DNA from: an uncultured Holophagaceae bacterium
Lineage (GTDB): Bacteria; Acidobacteriota; Holophagae; Holophagales; Holophagaceae
Direction: 5' to 3'
Assembly (NCBI GenBank): GCA_903839205.1
Contig: CAIMBM010000186.1
Span: 1 to 32,347, forward strand
DNA length: 32,347 nt
Shown here in pieces: positions 29,091-32,347 of this stretch. How positions within the stretch are numbered: position 1 is the stretch's first letter; every line of letters starts with the position of its first letter. A program made the translations under genes and the position numbers. A model generated the notes under the pieces. That model was not told the origin of the DNA. It saw only the letters and a list, made by a program, of their open reading frames with translations, and searched no databases.

Positions 29091-29867
29091 CTAGCGACGC
29101 CCCTTCCGCTTCATGATCCGCTCGAGAATGCCCTGCTTCTTCGTCGGGCTGATGGAGGCGCCGATGATGGCTGTACTCCCCGGCTCCTGGTAGCAGAGCC
29201 CCTGATCTCCGCTCTGCTCCACATGCTTGGTCAATCCGGTTTGCAGCAGGGTCCGCACCAGCAGCCTGGCATTCGACTCCAGCTGGTCGGTGCTGAAGTC
29301 CTTGGTTTCCAGGGCGGTATTGCCGATCTGACGGACGATGCGCACGCTGAGGCGAGCCACGCGGGGCAGTTCCGACTGGGCCAGGTGGTCACCCAGGCGC
29401 TGGCTGAGGGCGCAGGTCAGGGCCTCCTCGAGTTCGTCCGCATGGGTGGCGGTCACCAGGAGGCGGTGCTTCGCCAGGTATTCGAACAGGGCAGCCTGGA
29501 TGGGATGGAACTCCCTCGACAAGCCAAAGACCGCCCTTCCAAGGCAAGCACTCAGCTTGTTAATAATCGTCACATCATCATGAATTTCGTTCCAATTAAT
29601 TGAAGAAATTTGATTGTTAAATAGTTCGACCATGGTCCGCTGGTAGCGATCGAAAAGGGCGATGGCGATGTCATCCCGTCCGTTGGGGAAGTAGTTGTAC
29701 AGGGTCTGATTGCTGACACCAGAGACGGACAGGATGTCCCTCAGCGTGGTGTCTTCAACGGGGAACTGAGCAAACAGTCCCGCCGCGGTTTCCAGAATGG
29801 CCTGGTAGGACCCACGCCCCCCATGCCTGGGTTCCAGGCCGCGCAGGATGATCACTCGTTCGTTCAT
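29091..29867 (-). CDS. TetR-family transcriptional regulator
   Basis: YQAILETAAGLFAQFPVEDTTLRDILSVSGVSNQTLYNYFPNGRDDIAIALFDRY (TetR_N HTH). Confidence 0.85.
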   Translation of the reverse strand: MNERVIILRGLEPRHGGRGSYQAILETAAGLFAQFPVEDTTLRDILSVSGVSNQTLYNYFPNGRDDIAIALFDRYQRTMVELFNNQISSINWNEIHDDVTIINKLSACLGRAVFGLSREFHPIQAALFEYLAKHRLLVTATHADELEEALTCALSQRLGDHLAQSELPRVARLSVRIVRQIGNTALETKDFSTDQLESNARLLVRTLLQTGLTKHVEQSGDQGLCYQEPGSTAIIGASISPTKKQGILERIMKRKGRR

Positions 29868-29892
29868 CGGTCTGCCTTCCCGTTTATTTTTA

Positions 29893-29910
29893 CGATAGGC
29901 CGGTTTATCG
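29893..29910. promoter_or_regulatory. Candidate TetR operator in the divergent intergenic region
   Basis: Inverted repeat cgata-N8-tatcg just upstream of the tetR start. Confidence 0.35.
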
Positions 29911-30081
29911 ATCGTTTTTTAGAACATTCACTGATTGTGCATAGTTAAAACTTTTATTTATTATATTTAGATGCGTTTGAATCCTGGAATCGACAGATTC
30001 CGTGGAGGGGGTAACCATGTCCTCGTAACCCGGTTATTTCTGCACACTCCTGCCGACTTCTTGAGGCTTGAAGGGCCAGCC

Positions 30082-30570
30082 ATGTCCACCGACGCTTGCA
30101 TGCCGCTCCATGGACCCTGGCCTGGTTCCCGGCTGGAAGGCGCTTCCCCGAGGGCCTGCCCCATGGCCACAGAGCAGCCCGCCAAGGGAGCCGCGGGGAT
30201 GGCCTGCACCAAACCGGAATCCGGGTCCTGCATCCTCCTGGTGGATGACGACACGCTCATCATCGAGACCGTCGGCGGGATGCTTGCCCACCTGGGTTTC
30301 AGCCCGGTGTGCACGTTGACGGGCGAGGAGGCCCTGGCCCAGCTGGAGGCGGGCCTGGAACCCTCCCTGGTGATCCTCGACATGGACATGCCCGGCCTGG
30401 GTGGGGCCGGCACCCTGCCCCTGATCCGGAACCGGAGGCCCGAACTGCCAGTGCTGATCTCCACCGGACGCATGACTGCGAAGGTGGCCGAGCTGCTCCA
30501 GAGCCTTCCCCACGTGGGCCTGCTGCCCAAGCCCTACGGGTTCCAGGTCCTCAAGGAGCGGCTCACCTAG
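30082..30570 (+). CDS. Single-domain response regulator (CheY-like receiver)
   Basis: SCILLVDDDTLIIETVGGML, LVILDMDMPGLGG, VLISTGR, LLPKPYGFQVLKERL; the ORF extends upstream to 29971. Confidence 0.85.
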   Translation: MSTDACMPLHGPWPGSRLEGASPRACPMATEQPAKGAAGMACTKPESGSCILLVDDDTLIIETVGGMLAHLGFSPVCTLTGEEALAQLEAGLEPSLVILDMDMPGLGGAGTLPLIRNRRPELPVLISTGRMTAKVAELLQSLPHVGLLPKPYGFQVLKERLT

Positions 30571-30656
30571 GCTCTCTGCCCAAGGCGGGATGCGGCCGCG
30601 CAAGGGCCCCGCCGTGGTGCGATGGGGATCCTGTAAAGTGGAACCTGGAGGCAGGC

Positions 30657-31271
30657 TTGATTCACCATCCAGGCAACGTGTTCGTGGTCTCCGCACCCTC
30701 GGGCGCGGGCAAGTCCACCCTCGTCCAGCGGCTGGTCTCGACCCTGCCGGACCTGGTCTTTTCCATCTCGTTCACCACCCGCAAACCGCGTCCCGGCGAG
30801 GTGGATGGCCGCGACTACTTCTACATCGACGACGCGCGCTTCGAGGCCATGGTCCAGGAGGGCGGCTTCGTGGAGTGGGTCGAAGTCTACGGCCACCGCT
30901 ACGGGACGGGCCGGGCCTGGCTGGACGGCATGCTGGCCTCGGGGCGCGACGTGCTGCTGGACATCGAGACCACCGGCGCCCTGAACCTCCGGCGCGCCAT
31001 TCCAGATGCGCGCATGATCTTCATCCTGCCGCCATCGGCCAAGGCCCTGGAGGAGCGCCTCCGCAGCCGGGGCAAGGATTCCGACGAGCAGATCCGCATC
31101 CGTCTGGACTACGCCCGCCACGAGATGGAGCTGTACCCAGCCTACGATTACCTGGTGACGAACGACGATCTTGAACTCGCCTACCGCCGCTTCGAGAGCA
31201 TCTTCCTCTCCATCCGCGCCACGCGGGAGCGCATGGCCCCCGAAGCGCAGAGGATCCTCGAAGGGTTCTGA
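30657..31271 (+). CDS. gmk: Guanylate kinase
   Basis: VFVVSAPSGAGKSTLVQRLV, SISFTTRKPRPGEVDGRDYFYID, FVEWVEVYGHRYGTG; TTG start proposed because ggagg lies just upstream. Confidence 0.94.
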   Translation: MIHHPGNVFVVSAPSGAGKSTLVQRLVSTLPDLVFSISFTTRKPRPGEVDGRDYFYIDDARFEAMVQEGGFVEWVEVYGHRYGTGRAWLDGMLASGRDVLLDIETTGALNLRRAIPDARMIFILPPSAKALEERLRSRGKDSDEQIRIRLDYARHEMELYPAYDYLVTNDDLELAYRRFESIFLSIRATRERMAPEAQRILEGF

Positions 31272-31348
31272 CCCGGTCACCGCCAAAACGCCGATTCGCC
31301 GCCAGAGCGGCCCGGGCGTATCCTGGAGGCTGTCTTCCCGGGAGCCCC

Positions 31349-32347
31349 ATGGCCCGTTTCTTCAAGCGCAACTGGATGTGGATCGTGATGGCCACCACGG
31401 TGGTGGTGGCCGGCCCCCTGCTGGCCCGGTCCAGCGGAGAGACCGCACGCCAGCGCAGCCTGGACACCCTCACGGAGATCATGGACCTGGTCCAGAAGGA
31501 CACACCCGAGCCGCCGACGCCCCGGCAGCTCACCCACGCCACCATCCAGGGCATGCTGCACACCCTGGATCCCCACTCGAACTACATGGACGAGAGCGAG
31601 TTCAAGCTGCTGCGCGAGGAGCAGAAGGGGTCCTTCTTCGGCATCGGCGCCATCATCCAGCAGCACGACCAGGGCATTGCGATCATCAGTCCCATGAAGG
31701 GCGGCCCGGCCGAGCGCATGGGCGTGCGATCCGGCGACGTCATCAAGGAGATCGACGGCGTCAGCACGGAGGGCATGAGTTCCAACGCTGCCCTGCAGAA
31801 GCTCCGGGGCGAGAAGGGCACCCTGGTGGAGCTGGCTGTGCAGCGGGCGGGCATCGCCGAACTGCTGCGCTTCTCCATCACCCGGGCCGAAGTCCCCACC
31901 AACAGCGTCTACTACAGCTTCATGCTCAACCCCACCACGGGCTTCATCCTCATCAAGGACTTCGGGGAAACCACCTCGGACGAGTTCGAGAAGGCCGTGG
32001 CCACCCTGAAGCAGCAGGGCATGAAGCAGCTCATCCTGGACCTGCGGGGCGACGGCGGAGGCGTGCTGGACGCCGCCATCGGCATCTGCCGCCAGCTGCT
32101 GGGACCCGACCAGCTCATCGTCAGCCAGAAGGGGCGGGACGGCCGCGAGGAGAACCAGACCCGGACGAGCAAGGGCTCCCAGCTCGACCCCTTTCCGCTG
32201 GTCATCCTCATCAACCGCGGCACCGCCAGCGCCAGCGAGATCGTCACCGGCGCCGTCCAGGATCACGACCGGGGCCTGGTTGTCGGCCAGACCAGCTGGG
32301 GCAAGGGGCTCGTCCAGAGCGTGCTCACCATCAACCGCTCCCGCGGC
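31349..32347 (+). CDS. S41 family C-terminal processing peptidase, truncated at window end
   Basis: Open frame from ATG 31349 to the end: MARFFKRNWMWIVMATTVVVAG; PDZ GSFFGIGAIIQQ; KQLILDLRGDGGGVLDAAIGICRQLL; NRGTASASEIVTGAVQDH; GQTSWGKGLVQ. Confidence 0.93.
   Translation, partial: MARFFKRNWMWIVMATTVVVAGPLLARSSGETARQRSLDTLTEIMDLVQKDTPEPPTPRQLTHATIQGMLHTLDPHSNYMDESEFKLLREEQKGSFFGIGAIIQQHDQGIAIISPMKGGPAERMGVRSGDVIKEIDGVSTEGMSSNAALQKLRGEKGTLVELAVQRAGIAELLRFSITRAEVPTNSVYYSFMLNPTTGFILIKDFGETTSDEFEKAVATLKQQGMKQLILDLRGDGGGVLDAAIGICRQLLGPDQLIVSQKGRDGREENQTRTSKGSQLDPFPLVILINRGTASASEIVTGAVQDHDRGLVVGQTSWGKGLVQSVLTINRSRG

Overview
High-GC bacterial window, ordinary chromosomal coding density. The gene style looks Acidobacteriota/Holophagae-like, but that is inference only. 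The centre is a compact minus-strand nitrogen-fixation locus read in the order nifA > nifH > nifD > nifK > nifE > nifN > nifB > 2Fe-2S ferredoxin > Mop/TOBE protein > draT > draG (about 22211 down to 9936). It is flanked by a divergent hybrid histidine kinase and gdhA. To the left are a dinB-like Y-family polymerase, a polar amino-acid ABC transporter (SBP, permease, ATPase), a glcDEF-like glycolate oxidase operon, and three small genes of unknown function. To the right are gdhA with a strong terminator, a 1006-aa receiver/PEP-pyruvate-binding fusion protein, a TetR regulator, a single-domain response regulator, gmk, and a truncated S41 peptidase running off the window end. Most notable: (i) a NifD with the roughly 50-aa insertion typical of the clostridial/methanogen/Desulfovibrio lineage, but with no nifI1/nifI2 between nifH and nifD and with NifA/sigma-54 plus DraT/DraG instead; (ii) a duplicated -24-like element at the nifH promoter with nearby palindromes but no canonical NifA UAS; (iii) the unusual PPDK_N/receiver fusion. 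No CRISPR array, rRNA, tRNA or transposon was recognised. All assignments come from reading translations and motifs by eye; no database search was run.
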